A stretch of DNA of 64,000 bases from assembly GCF_011612265.2 (NCBI RefSeq), contig NZ_CP050134.2, forward strand, positions 1,364,001 to 1,428,000, read 5' to 3'. The notes under the pieces were generated by a model. The model had not been told where the DNA came from, searched no databases, and was given only the letters and a program-made list of their open reading frames with translations. Origin of the DNA: Corynebacterium matruchotii (lineage in GTDB: Bacteria; Actinomycetota; Actinomycetes; Mycobacteriales; Mycobacteriaceae). A program made the position numbers and the translations under genes. Below, piece by piece: positions 55,813-64,000 of the stretch. How positions within the stretch are numbered: the stretch's first letter is position 1; the number at the start of each line of letters is the position of its first letter.

Positions 55813-57855
55813 TTATGATTCGGCTGTCTTAGCGGTGGTCTTCACCACCACGGTATCGGTGTCCGCATGGTCGGTGGGGAAGCCCTCCACCTCGGCGAAC
55901 TTCTTGGTGTTGCTGACCAGCACCGGGGTAATCATGTTATAGCCCTTGGATTCGATAAACTTCGTATCGAACGTGATGAGCGGGGTGCCGGCGGTCACAT
56001 GTTGCTTGGCCTCGACGTGCACGGTGAAACCTTCACCACCGAGCTGAACGGTGTCGATACCAACGTGAACCAGCAGCTCTACCCCACTGTCGAGACGCAA
56101 CCCCACGGCGTGCCCGGACTTTTGTACCGCGAGCACGGTGGCGTCGGCGGGGGCGAAAACCGTATCCCCGCTGGGCTTGATAGCAACACCCTTGCCCAGC
56201 TTAGCGCCGGCGAAAATGGGGTCAGGCACGTCTTTGAGTGCCACTGCCTCGCCCTCTAGCGGGCTGGTGATTTCGGTGACTGCACCCGACTGGAGGGCGG
56301 TTTTCACCGGCTTCGTCAGGGTTGCTACCCCACTGCCGTCGGCGGGTGCATCCGATGCTGCGACCGCGGGCGCATCATCAGCCACGGGGGCCACAGCTGG
56401 CGGTGCCGCCTCACCGTGTTCCGCAGCAATCTTCGCCAGGGCCTCAGCCTTTTCCTCCGGAGTGCGGTAGTCAAACATGAGCACCAGAGTAAGCGAGGTG
56501 CCGAAGGCCACGGCGATACTCAGGGCATAGCCAAGCATGGGGTCCATGGCGGGGATGGTCAGCAGAGAGGTGAACACGAATGCGTGAGCCTTGATGCTGA
56601 AGAACCCGGCCACAAAACCACCGGCGAGACAGCCTGGCAGCAGGCGGGAGTAGGACTTCTTGAACCGCAACAGCACACCGTACAGGGACGGTTCGGAAAT
56701 ACCACCCAGCAGGCCGGCCATAGTGCCACCAAGTGCAACCTGCTGCATGCTCTTGTTGCGTTCTTTGATGGAGAGAATCAACACACCGGTGATCACGCCG
56801 AAGCAGGCAAAGTTCCAGGAGCCCATGGGGCCTTGGATGACGTCTTCCCCATAGGTGGCGATGTTTTGAATCATGATGGCGTTGAGCGGCCAGTGCAGAC
56901 CCAACGGCACCAGGAACGGGTAGATCAGCGGGATGATGATGGCCAGGATGAAGGCGCTGAAATCATTGACCGCGGCAAACGCTGCGGCGATACCATTACC
57001 CACGCCGATACCGAACGGGCCAAGCAGGAACGCAGTAAGCGGGACCATGATGAGCAGGGAGAGGAACGGGACGAACACCATGTGCACGGACGACGGAATG
57101 ATCTTCTTCAGGCCCTTTTCCACCCAGAACAACCCAATGGCGGCAATGAGCGGTGGGAACACCTGACCGGAATAGGTGTTAATCACCAGCGGCAACCCCA
57201 CCACGTTCACGGTATCCCCCTGGCTACCCATGGCGAGGAATTCAGGGGTGAGGAAAGCCGCGGGAATAGCGGCACCCACCCACTCGTTCGCCCCAAGTTT
57301 CCTAGCGGCGCAGGCACCCACCATGATCGGCAGGAAGTAGAACACCGACTGGTAGGTGGCGTGCAACAGCTGGAACACTGGTGGCTGGGTCTTAATATCA
57401 TCCCGGAACGCCTGAATTCCGAAGGTGTCAAACAACACCAGGAGGGTAATCACCAGCGAGGCACCAAGCAATGCCCACAGGATAGGGCGGAACGTGTCAG
57501 ACAAAAATTCGAAAGCATAGTCGACGAAGGCATACTTACCGCGCACCCCGCCATATTCTTTCTTGTTGCTAGCGGCAGCAGCCTTGGTATCATCGTCGCC
57601 CATGCCAGGCAGGGCTTTAATACCCTTGTAGTATTCGGCGACGTCACCACCCATCACAACCTGCAACCCGGTGGTACCCTGCGGGACCACCCCCAACACG
57701 GAGGGGTTATTGTCAAGCGCATCCTGGTCGGCCTTCGACTGGTCCGCCAATTGGAACCGCAGGCGCGTTGCACAGTGGGTTAAGGATGTAATGTTTTCCG
57801 CGCCACCGACCTTATCAAGGATAAACTCGGAGACTTCTTTGACATTTGTAGCCAT
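55813..57855 (-). CDS. ptsG: Glucose-type PTS permease EIIBCA
   Basis: 680 aa from ATG 57855 (MATNVKEVSEFILDKVGG), with GAAAGG 6 nt upstream. It imports and phosphorylates glucose. Domain order is B-C-A: EIIB with phospho-cysteine in THCATRLRF near 27; the EIIC membrane domain (about 110-460, 8-10 segments, GISEPSLYGVLLRFKKSY); an Ala/Pro linker; and EIIA with phospho-histidine in LLVHVGIDTVQLGGEGF near 600. It closely resembles C. glutamicum PtsG in layout and in its coaE-uvrB context. Two 12-bp direct repeats lie upstream. Confidence 0.92.
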   Translation of the reverse strand: MATNVKEVSEFILDKVGGAENITSLTHCATRLRFQLADQSKADQDALDNNPSVLGVVPQGTTGLQVVMGGDVAEYYKGIKALPGMGDDDTKAAAASNKKEYGGVRGKYAFVDYAFEFLSDTFRPILWALLGASLVITLLVLFDTFGIQAFRDDIKTQPPVFQLLHATYQSVFYFLPIMVGACAARKLGANEWVGAAIPAAFLTPEFLAMGSQGDTVNVVGLPLVINTYSGQVFPPLIAAIGLFWVEKGLKKIIPSSVHMVFVPFLSLLIMVPLTAFLLGPFGIGVGNGIAAAFAAVNDFSAFILAIIIPLIYPFLVPLGLHWPLNAIMIQNIATYGEDVIQGPMGSWNFACFGVITGVLILSIKERNKSMQQVALGGTMAGLLGGISEPSLYGVLLRFKKSYSRLLPGCLAGGFVAGFFSIKAHAFVFTSLLTIPAMDPMLGYALSIAVAFGTSLTLVLMFDYRTPEEKAEALAKIAAEHGEAAPPAVAPVADDAPAVAASDAPADGSGVATLTKPVKTALQSGAVTEITSPLEGEAVALKDVPDPIFAGAKLGKGVAIKPSGDTVFAPADATVLAVQKSGHAVGLRLDSGVELLVHVGIDTVQLGGEGFTVHVEAKQHVTAGTPLITFDTKFIESKGYNMITPVLVSNTKKFAEVEGFPTDHADTDTVVVKTTAKTAES

Positions 57856-58345
57856 GAAGTACCTTTCACTGGAAAAACCACACATTATGGTGGTTTGGAC
57901 ATAATCGGAAACATAACCGGAACAATATACACAACATTAGGACATGAACCACCCCACATCAAAGTATTTTTCCGTAATCTGTCACACATCCTAACAATAG
58001 TGGTAATAACCAAGCTCCTGCTTAGATTTTTATGAGCGGCTCCCCCGCCGGCCGAAATAACTACATGGAGTATTACCCCCATATACCCCAGTACGTGAGA
58101 AATTGATTGCACATAACCAAGCTTCGAAAAGCCAAAACTGACGATTTGATCACATCACACCCCACGGCAACTATGTGGCTCCCCACTCCCCTAACCTCAT
58201 ATGGGGGAAGTCGCAATCAGCCCCGCACGCTGGGAGATTACCACGCACTCCCCCACTCGTTTTCATTAACAATCACGCGCCACACCGCGCCGTTAGGCAC
58301 GATAAGCAGTTGAAAGTTAATTTTAAGCGTGGAACTATTGGTACT
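57856..58345. promoter_or_regulatory. Divergent control region of ptsG and the SucE-like gene
   Basis: 490 bp with no gene. Tandem direct repeats ACATAATCGGAA and ACATAACCGGAA occupy 57899-57922, 44-67 bp before the ptsG start; a CATAAT -10-like box sits near 57885-57895. I recognise no exact GlxR (TGTGA-N6-TCACA) site. The repeats are the best candidate for the sugar-responsive control known for ptsG in corynebacteria (SugR), but the assignment is inference. Confidence 0.45.
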
Positions 58346-59974
58346 GTGGACCTTCTACACCTCCTTGTTGACAACCAAATTCTCGCGCTCGTGACGATCA
58401 TGGCCATAGGCCTGGTTATTGGTCGAATAAAAATCGGTAATTTCCGCCTGGGTGTTGCCGCCGTACTCTTCGTTGGCCTAGCCTTCGCCACCGTTGAACC
58501 GCAAATCACCCTACCGCCCCTGCTGTACATTCTAGGGCTCAGCCTCTTCGTGTATACCATCGGGTTGGAAGCCGCCCCCGGATTTTTCCAATCCATTAAA
58601 ACCACCGGCCTGCGGCTGAATGTTTTTGCCCTCATTATGATCTTGGTCATCACCTTCGTGTCCTTTGGCCTCATTAAGTTGTGGGGAATCGCCCAACCAC
58701 AAGGCGTGGGCCTCTTCACCGGTGCCATGACAAACACCCCCGCCATGGCTGCAGTGGTCGACGCCCTCCCCTCCTTCCTCCCCGAAGCAGACAAAGCAAC
58801 CTTAGAAATGCCCGTGGTCGCCTACTCCCTCACCTACCCCATCGGTGTGCTCGGGGTGATTCTTTCCGTGGCGATCCTGTCGAAGATCTTCAAAATCGAC
58901 CATGATAAAGAGGCCGAAGATGCCGGCGTGGCCCTGCAAAAACTCGAAACCCACCGCATCAAGGTGACAAAAGAGAACTTGCCGTCTGTCACCAGTATGC
59001 CGTTCCGGTTCAACCTGGAAATTATCGTGTCCCGCATCGAACACAACGGGAAACTCTTCCTGCCCGAACCGCACGACACCGTAGAACCCGGCGATATCAT
59101 CTCTGTGGTGGGCACCGCCGAAGAAGTGGACAAGGCCGCCGAACTCATCGGCGAACCCTTACCCGGCGACCACCCAGTCCACGACGAAAACCTCGACTTC
59201 CGCCGCATCTTCGTCTCTTCCTCCTCCATTGCCGGTAAATCCATCCGGCAGCTCCAGCCCCGCCTGCAGGGCGTGCTCATCACCCGGGTGCGCCGCGGCG
59301 ACATGGACTTTGTGGCCCACCCCGACACCGTGCTGCAGCTCGGCGACCGCGTACGGGTCGTTGCCGACCACGAACATATTGACATTGCCACGAAACTGTT
59401 CGGTGATTCCTACAAAGGCATCTCAGATTTCAACCTGCTCCCCCTGCTGATCGGCATGACCTTGGGCCTGCTTGTCGGCCTGATCGAAATCCCCCTCCCG
59501 GGTGGCGCCAGCCTGAAACTCGGCAGCGCTGGCGGTCCCCTGCTCGCCGCGCTTATTCTCGGGGCCGTGGGTCGCACTGGTCCTTTTGTGTGGCAAGTCC
59601 CCTTCGGCGCTAACCTGGCCCTACGCCAACTCGGTATCACCATTTTCCTGGCGGGCATCGGCACGACCGCCGGCGCCGGCTTCGCCAAAGCCCTGCAGGA
59701 CCCCACCTCGCTCACGGTCATCGGCATTGGTGCCATCGTCACCGTTCTCTTCAGCCTGATGACGCTCATCATTGGCTACAAGATACTGAAGATCCCATTC
59801 GGCCAGGTTGCCGGCATGATCGCCGGTATGCAAACCCACCCGGCGGTCCTGACGTACGTGTCGGATCACACCAAAAACGAGCTGCCGGCCAACGGCTACA
59901 CCACGGTCTACCCCATGTCCATGGTGGCGAAAATCCTCTGCGCCCAGCTGCTCCTATTCCTCCTATTCCTATAA
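58346..59974 (+). CDS. SucE-like transporter (aspartate:alanine exchanger family)
   Basis: About 542 aa from GTG 58346 (VDLLHLLVDNQILALVTIMA); the frame is open upstream but that part is not family-like. Two membrane blocks (about 1-190 and 370-542), each with an AsT repeat, enclose two RCK-C/TrkA-C domains (EIIVSRIEHNGKLFLPEPHD and IRQLQPRLQGVLITRVRRGD). Conserved segments TGAMTNTPAMAAVVDALPS and MQTHPAVLTYVSDHTKNELP match C. glutamicum succinate exporter SucE closely. Role: dicarboxylate export is probable. No good ribosome binding site was found, so the start is uncertain. Confidence 0.85.
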   Translation: MDLLHLLVDNQILALVTIMAIGLVIGRIKIGNFRLGVAAVLFVGLAFATVEPQITLPPLLYILGLSLFVYTIGLEAAPGFFQSIKTTGLRLNVFALIMILVITFVSFGLIKLWGIAQPQGVGLFTGAMTNTPAMAAVVDALPSFLPEADKATLEMPVVAYSLTYPIGVLGVILSVAILSKIFKIDHDKEAEDAGVALQKLETHRIKVTKENLPSVTSMPFRFNLEIIVSRIEHNGKLFLPEPHDTVEPGDIISVVGTAEEVDKAAELIGEPLPGDHPVHDENLDFRRIFVSSSSIAGKSIRQLQPRLQGVLITRVRRGDMDFVAHPDTVLQLGDRVRVVADHEHIDIATKLFGDSYKGISDFNLLPLLIGMTLGLLVGLIEIPLPGGASLKLGSAGGPLLAALILGAVGRTGPFVWQVPFGANLALRQLGITIFLAGIGTTAGAGFAKALQDPTSLTVIGIGAIVTVLFSLMTLIIGYKILKIPFGQVAGMIAGMQTHPAVLTYVSDHTKNELPANGYTTVYPMSMVAKILCAQLLLFLLFL

Positions 59975-60040
59975 CTTCTATTTGTAACCTGCCTCTATCA
60001 TTCCGGAGAATTAAAAATCGCACGCCACCCACTGATGCAC

Positions 60041-60769
60041 TTATCCCACACAAGCATCGGTTCGGGTGGCATCGTTTGGGTAATCTACAAATTTACGGAA
60101 CACCAGCGGGTCAAACGACGAGGTCGGAAGGTTTTCTTCTGAGGCTCGCAGCCGCTCGTCTTCCATCACCACATAGGGGCCCTGATCACCACTGGCGGCA
60201 GCCTTGATGAGGGTCATGCGCTGCGGAATGCGAACGCTTCGCACGGCCTCCCCCACCGAGTTTCGCTCAATAATAGTGCCGTACACAATGGCAGACACGG
60301 TAGAATCAGCCGCCCCCGACGTCCCTACCCCCGAGATTCCCGCCCAAGCCCAGGCACCCCGGCCAGGATTCTGATTTTGCGCCGCCACACTATAAATCGC
60401 AAACCCAATGATTGGGGCGAAACATGCCCGCTCGCTGTCCCGACCCACCAGGTTTGCACGTTCCTGCTTGGTGAAGACCGACCGTTCATCTGGCACACCG
60501 GGGATTGCCTTACTCGACGCGGAGCAATGCGATAGTGTGCAATCCTTATCAAGCCATTCCGCGTTGAGGACTTTCAGGTATTTCTCTACCGCCTCACCCA
60601 CCGCCTGATCGACCAGCGAGCCGGCAGTTTCCTGCTTCTGATACATGGGATTAATGGCCTGCTCGTAGGGGTTATTATAGATAGTGAGAATGGCGGTATA
60701 CATGACTGCAACAAAGCCAATAGCGCTCAGCGCCACAAACTTATCCCAGTTGTGTCCTATTAATCTCAT
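60041..60769 (-). CDS. Unknown protein with one N-terminal membrane anchor
   Basis: 242 aa from ATG 60769 (MRLIGHNWDKFVALSAIGFV); a GTG four codons upstream is possible. One hydrophobic segment (about 10-30, ALSAIGFVAVMYTAILTIYN) is followed by an extracytoplasmic-looking domain with three cysteines (DKDCTLSHC near 78, CFAP) that could form disulfides. I recognise no family. Convergent with the SucE-like gene. Confidence 0.6.
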   Translation of the reverse strand: MRLIGHNWDKFVALSAIGFVAVMYTAILTIYNNPYEQAINPMYQKQETAGSLVDQAVGEAVEKYLKVLNAEWLDKDCTLSHCSASSKAIPGVPDERSVFTKQERANLVGRDSERACFAPIIGFAIYSVAAQNQNPGRGAWAWAGISGVGTSGAADSTVSAIVYGTIIERNSVGEAVRSVRIPQRMTLIKAAASGDQGPYVVMEDERLRASEENLPTSSFDPLVFRKFVDYPNDATRTDACVG

Positions 60770-60781
60770 GGTCCATCCCAC

Positions 60782-61110
60782 ATTGTTGCTTATGCTACGT
60801 GCGACCCTACCTGTGGTAGCACGCTGGCACCATCCTTGAGATCGAACCGGGGGTAATGATTCGAAAATTTGATCCCATACATGACGCCGACATGCCAGCG
60901 GGAAACCCTAAGTGCTACCTTGAGGTTCCACCGCCTCCTGCCCCACACCCCCACCTGACACTCAGTATCGAATGACAGTGATAAGTTTTACCCCCAAGGG
61001 TGGGGGTCATTGGTACGACGCACCTGCGAATGTGGCTGGCGCACGGCGATAGGTTCTTAGCGGTAGCTAGTCGACGCCCGTAAAAGCGAGCACTCAAATG
61101 GCGAAAAACG
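60782..61110. other. Non-coding stretch, no gene recognised
   Basis: About 330 bp. It holds the inverted repeat ACCCCCAAGGGTGGGGGT (about 60991-61008) and a segment near 60800-60850 that looks slightly tRNA-like but does not fold into a cloverleaf. No credible ORF or promoter pair. Confidence 0.35.
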
Positions 61111-61224
61111 TCAGGCCGCGGCGGGGGTCGCGGAGATAATCGCGGGTGTGAACAGTCCCCCAACAACAATGACCCCAATGGCAACAACGGTAGCAACCAG
61201 ACCGGAAATAATGGTTTTTCTCAT
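61111..61224 (-). CDS. 37-aa hydrophobic peptide
   Basis: MRKTIISGLVATVVAIGVIV continues with VGGLFTPAIISATPAAA and a stop. A short positively charged start and one hydrophobic segment of about 18 residues suggest a single-span membrane peptide or a cleaved export signal. TACAAT lies 7 nt before the ATG, so translation may be leaderless; there is no ribosome binding site. No family recognised. Located downstream of rpsA, same strand. Confidence 0.45.
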   Translation of the reverse strand: MRKTIISGLVATVVAIGVIVVGGLFTPAIISATPAAA

Positions 61225-61261
61225 ACCGCGCATTGTATACATTAAACCAGATTTCAACAGC

Positions 61262-61316
61262 AGAAACACCCCCACCCTATCGGTTAACTTGCGGTTATCC
61301 GTTATGGGTGAGGGTG
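61262..61316 (-). terminator. rpsA terminator candidate
   Basis: On the minus strand CACCCTCACCC and GGGTGGGGGTG flank a nested arm pair (GATAACCGC with GTTAACC-type pairing) and TTTCTG follows. The T run is short, so confidence is moderate. Confidence 0.45.
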
Positions 61317-61397
61317 ATAATTCATCACGCTCTTAGCTACCCAAGGCAGCGTCGCACCGCATGTGCATGTGTTACTACTGCCCTGGTAGTGGCTGGG

Positions 61398-62879
61398 TTA
61401 GCTGTTCTCGTTCGACTCAGCCTTGCCGGTGAGCTTCTCCCGCAGGGCCTTCAGCTGTTCTTCAGAGGCCAGGGAGTTACCGGAGGTCACCTCGGCGGCG
61501 GCCTCGCCGGCGGTCTCGGAGGAGTAGTTACCACCGGTGGCAGATTCGCCGGCGGCAGCTGCCTCGGCGGCGGCAATCCGGTTCCGCTCAATCTGGGCGG
61601 TGTGCAGCTGGAAGCGGCGCTCCGACTCAGCATAGCGGGCTTCCCAAGCCTGACGTTGCTCGTCGAAGCCTTCAAGCCACTCGTTGGTCTCGGGGTCGAA
61701 ACCTTCGGGGAAGATGTAGTTGCCCTGCTCGTCGTAGGAGTCGGCCATGCCGTACTTCGACGGGTCGAACTCTTCGGTGTAGTCCTCGTCGGCCTGCTTC
61801 AGCGACAGGGAGATCCGGCGGCGCTCCAGGTCGATGTCGATGACCTTCACCATGGCGTCTTCGTTGGCGTTGACAACCTGATCCGGCACCTCAACGTGGC
61901 GCTGAGCCAATTCGGAGATGTGAACCAGACCCTCGATGCCTTCTTCGACCCGCACGAATGCGCCGAACGGCACCAGCTTGGTGACCTTGCCTGGCACAAT
62001 CTGGCCAACAGCGTGGGTGCGGGCGAAAACACGCCACGGATCTTCCTGGGTTGCCTTGAGCGACAGGGATACCCGCTCGCGGTCCAGATCCACATCCAGC
62101 ACCTCGACGGTCACTTCGTCGCCGACGGAAACAACCTCGGACGGGTGATCGATGTGCTTCCACGACAGCTCGGAAACGTGAACCAGGCCGTCGACCCCGC
62201 CCAGATCCACGAAGGCACCAAAGTTGACGATGGAGGACACCACACCCTTGCGCACCTGGCCCTTTTGCAGCTGGTGCAGGAATTCGGAACGCACCTCGGA
62301 CTGGGTTTGCTCCAGCCAAGCCCGGCGCGACAGGACAACGTTGTTGCGTTGTTTGTCGAGTTCGATGATTTTGGCTTCGATTTGCTGGCCGATGTAGGGG
62401 TCGAGGTCGCGGACGCGGCGCATTTCGACGAGGGATGCGGGCAGGAAGCCGCGCAGTCCGATGTCGAGGATGAGGCCGCCTTTGACGACTTCGATGACGG
62501 TGCCGGTGACGGCTTCGTCTTTTTCTTTCAGCTCTTCGATAGCGCCCCATGCGCGTTCGTATTGTGCGCGCTTCTTGGAGAGGATCAGTCGGCCTTCTTT
62601 GTCTTCTTTGGTGAGGACGAGGGCGTCGATCTGGTCGCCCACTTCGACGACTTCGTCTGGGTCGACGTCGTGTTTGATGGAGAGCTCGCGTACGGGGATG
62701 ACGCCTTCGGTCTTGTATCCGATGTCGAGCAGGACCTCGTCGTGATCGACTTTCACCACGGTGCCTTCAACGATGTCGCCGTCGTTGAAGTATTTGATGG
62801 TGGCGTCGATGGCTGCGAGGAATTCCTCAGGGCTGCCAATGTCGTTAATGGCAACCTGGGGGGCTTTATTGGTGGGCAT
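61398..62879 (-). CDS. rpsA: Ribosomal protein S1
   Basis: 493 aa with four S1 RNA-binding domains (about 45-110, 130-195, 215-285, 300-370; e.g. GTVVKVDHDEVLLDIGYKTE, GVVSSIVNFGAFVDLGGVDG), followed by an acidic, Ala/Glu-rich C-terminal tail typical of actinobacteria. It recruits mRNA to the 30S subunit; many mRNAs here may bypass it if leaderless. ATG 62879 has GGAG about 10 nt upstream. Composition of the third codon position changes near 62.34 kb. Confidence 0.95.
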   Translation of the reverse strand: MPTNKAPQVAINDIGSPEEFLAAIDATIKYFNDGDIVEGTVVKVDHDEVLLDIGYKTEGVIPVRELSIKHDVDPDEVVEVGDQIDALVLTKEDKEGRLILSKKRAQYERAWGAIEELKEKDEAVTGTVIEVVKGGLILDIGLRGFLPASLVEMRRVRDLDPYIGQQIEAKIIELDKQRNNVVLSRRAWLEQTQSEVRSEFLHQLQKGQVRKGVVSSIVNFGAFVDLGGVDGLVHVSELSWKHIDHPSEVVSVGDEVTVEVLDVDLDRERVSLSLKATQEDPWRVFARTHAVGQIVPGKVTKLVPFGAFVRVEEGIEGLVHISELAQRHVEVPDQVVNANEDAMVKVIDIDLERRRISLSLKQADEDYTEEFDPSKYGMADSYDEQGNYIFPEGFDPETNEWLEGFDEQRQAWEARYAESERRFQLHTAQIERNRIAAAEAAAAGESATGGNYSSETAGEAAAEVTSGNSLASEEQLKALREKLTGKAESNENS

Positions 62880-63100
62880 ATGTTAGGTGCTCCAAATTGT
62901 GTGTAGGAATTGTTGATGGACAGTGGTTCATGTCTTTTAAAAGCAATGGTGATTCGTTGTTTTAATCTCACTTTGATGGGGGCCGCACTCTCCTACCGCA
63001 GTGGGGTTCCATCGTAGTAACGACATGCTTTTGCTACTTTACCGGGTTTGCCCAGCTAGAGCAAATAGATTGGTGGTTTTCTTTTTGGGGGTTTGGTGGG
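62880..63100 (-). other. rpsA leader and promoter region
   Basis: 220 bp between the polA stop and rpsA. It is mixed in composition, with an AT-rich half near rpsA and a GC-rich half (around 62980-63045) that can form local hairpins. I could not place a confident promoter. It may contain rpsA autoregulatory structure; nothing specific is recognised. Confidence 0.3.
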
Positions 63101-64000
63101 TTAGTGGGCTGCGGCGTCCCAGTTGGGGCCGTGGCCGGTGGAGACTTCGAGGGGGACTTTGAGGGTGATGGCGTTGTCCATTTCGTGTTCGATGAGTTTT
63201 TGACTGTGGTGAGTTCGCCGGGGGCGATTTCGACGACGAGTTCGTCGTGGACTTGGAGGAGGACGCGGGATTTGGCGTTGGTTTTTTTGAGTTCGTGGTG
63301 GATGCGGAGCATGGCGATTTTGATGATGTCGGCGGCGGTGCCTTGGATGGGGGCGTTGAGGGCGGCGCGTTCGGCGTTTTCGCGGGTGGCGCGGTTGGTG
63401 GAGGTGAGTTCGGGGAGGTAGCGGCGGCGGTCGAAGAGGGTGGCGGTGTAGCCGTCTTTGCGGGCTTGGGTGACTACGGTGTCGAGGTAGTGTTTGACGC
63501 CGCCGAATCGGTGGAAGTAGTTTTCCATGATTTGTTTGGCTTCTCCGGCTGGGATGTTGAGTTGTTGGGAGAGTCCGAAGGCGGAGAGGCCGTAGACGAG
63601 GCCGTAGGAGAGGGCTTTGACTTTGCGGCGGAGTTCGGGGGTGACGCCGCTGGGTGGGACGTCGAAGACTTTTGCGCCGACGTAGTTGTGGAGGTCTTCG
63701 CCGTTGTTGTAGGCGGTGATGAGGCCGGGGTCGTTGGAGAGGTGGGCCATGACGCGCATTTCGATTTGGGAGTAGTCGGCGGTGAGGAGGGTTTCGTAGT
63801 TGGTGCCGACGGTGAAGGCGGAGCGGATTTTTTTGCCGGCTGGGGTGCGGATGGGGATGTTTTGGAGGTTGGGGTCGGTGGAGGAGAGTCGGCCGGTGGA
63901 GGTCATGGTTTGTTGGAAGGTGGTGTGGATGCGGCCGTCGTCGCCTACGGCTTTGATGAGTCCTTCGAGGGTGGTTTTCATTTTTTGGTATTCGCGGTGT
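63101..64000 (-). CDS. polA: DNA polymerase I, C-terminal part (partial, frameshifted near the end)
   Basis: Runs off the right edge. The family-A polymerase motifs are present: motif A LTADYSQIEMRVMAHLS, motif B RRKVKALSYGLVYGLSAFGL (fingers helix) and motif C VLLQVHDELVVEIAP. After ELTTVK the frame as given leaves the family and ends at about 63034 with a foreign tail; one more base in the A5 run (TTTTT on plus, 63197-63201) restores a normal C-terminus ending PNWDAAAH and a TAA at 63101. It fills gaps and removes primers. Confidence 0.88.
   Translation of the reverse strand, partial: TPRIPKNENHPRRTHQSRRRRRPHPHHLPTNHDLHRPTLLHRPQPPKHPHPHPSRQKNPLRLHRRHQLRNPPHRRLLPNRNARHGPPLQRPRPHHRLQQRRRPPQLRRRKSLRRPTQRRHPRTPPQSQSPLLRPRLRPLRLRTLPTTQHPSRRSQTNHGKLLPPIRRRQTLPRHRSHPSPQRRLHRHPLRPPPLPPRTHLHQPRHPRKRRTRRPQRPHPRHRRRHHQNRHAPHPPRTQKNQRQIPRPPPSPRRTRRRNRPRRTHHSQKLIEHEMDNAITLKVPLEVSTGHGPNWDAAAH

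Noticed and set aside
56416..57783. A 455-codon plus-strand frame opposite ptsG
   Set aside because: Mirror of a certain gene; H/Q/E/R-rich and without hydrophobic or domain structure.
60790..60860. A tRNA-like segment
   Set aside because: A GTTCGA-like element is present but acceptor, D and anticodon stems cannot be paired in a cloverleaf.
61233..62906. A 557-codon open frame on the plus strand
   Set aside because: Antisense of rpsA, whose four S1 domains are clear; the long frame is a by-product of codon bias.

Overview
The window looks like chromosomal DNA of a Corynebacterium species (Actinobacteria, Mycobacteriales). The evidence is gene order: an argCJBDFRGH cluster next to tyrS and an rrn operon, the tlyA-nadK-recN-steA-mctB-nudix-xerD-parA-scpA-scpB-rluB-cmk-der series familiar from M. 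tuberculosis Rv1691-Rv1713 and corynebacteria, and rpsA/ptsG/coaE/uvrB/uvrA/infC in one neighbourhood. GAAAGGA-type ribosome binding sites, an MctB-like protein, a SteA-like protein, a 13E12-type HNH protein and a SucE-like exporter agree. The species was not determined.

Layout. 0-5.2 kb: glycerol catabolism (glpK partial, glpD), a DMT transporter with a histidine-rich tail, a 54-aa protein, a methyltransferase and a repeat-containing exported protein. 5.2-21.4 kb (minus strand): a long operon-like series from a TPR protein down to der, covering rRNA modification, NAD phosphorylation, DNA repair, cell division, copper handling, and chromosome condensation and dimer resolution, with a CPA1 antiporter inserted between scpA and scpB. 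21.4-27.2 kb: one rRNA operon (16S-23S-5S, minus strand) with leader and terminator. 27.2-37.1 kb: tyrS, a Trm112-like protein and the complete arginine cluster. 37.1-40.6 kb: pheST. 40.7-44.2 kb: an HNH protein, an rRNA 2'-O-methyltransferase, and infC-rpmI-rplT with a probable attenuated leader. 44.2-55.8 kb: a DUF2339-type membrane protein, uvrA, a metallo-hydrolase, a membrane protein, a HelD-type helicase broken into many frames, a universal stress protein, uvrB and coaE. 55.8-64 kb: ptsG, a divergent SucE-like exporter, an unknown membrane-anchored protein, a 37-aa peptide, rpsA and the 3' part of polA.

Reading-frame quality is the main caveat. glpD, the DMT transporter, recN and polA each contain one apparent one-base loss in or next to a homopolymer, and the HelD-type gene contains about eight indels, while the encoded protein stays conserved across the frames. 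This pattern fits base-calling or assembly error better than gene decay, so these genes are described as frameshifted and not as lost functions.

The most interesting regulatory signals are the infC unit (AUC start codon, terminator hairpin in the leader and a competing stem), two perfect palindromes upstream of or over start codons, and a set of genes whose -10 box lies 6-7 nt before the start codon, as expected for leaderless mRNAs. Third-codon-position composition also switches in blocks regardless of gene strand.
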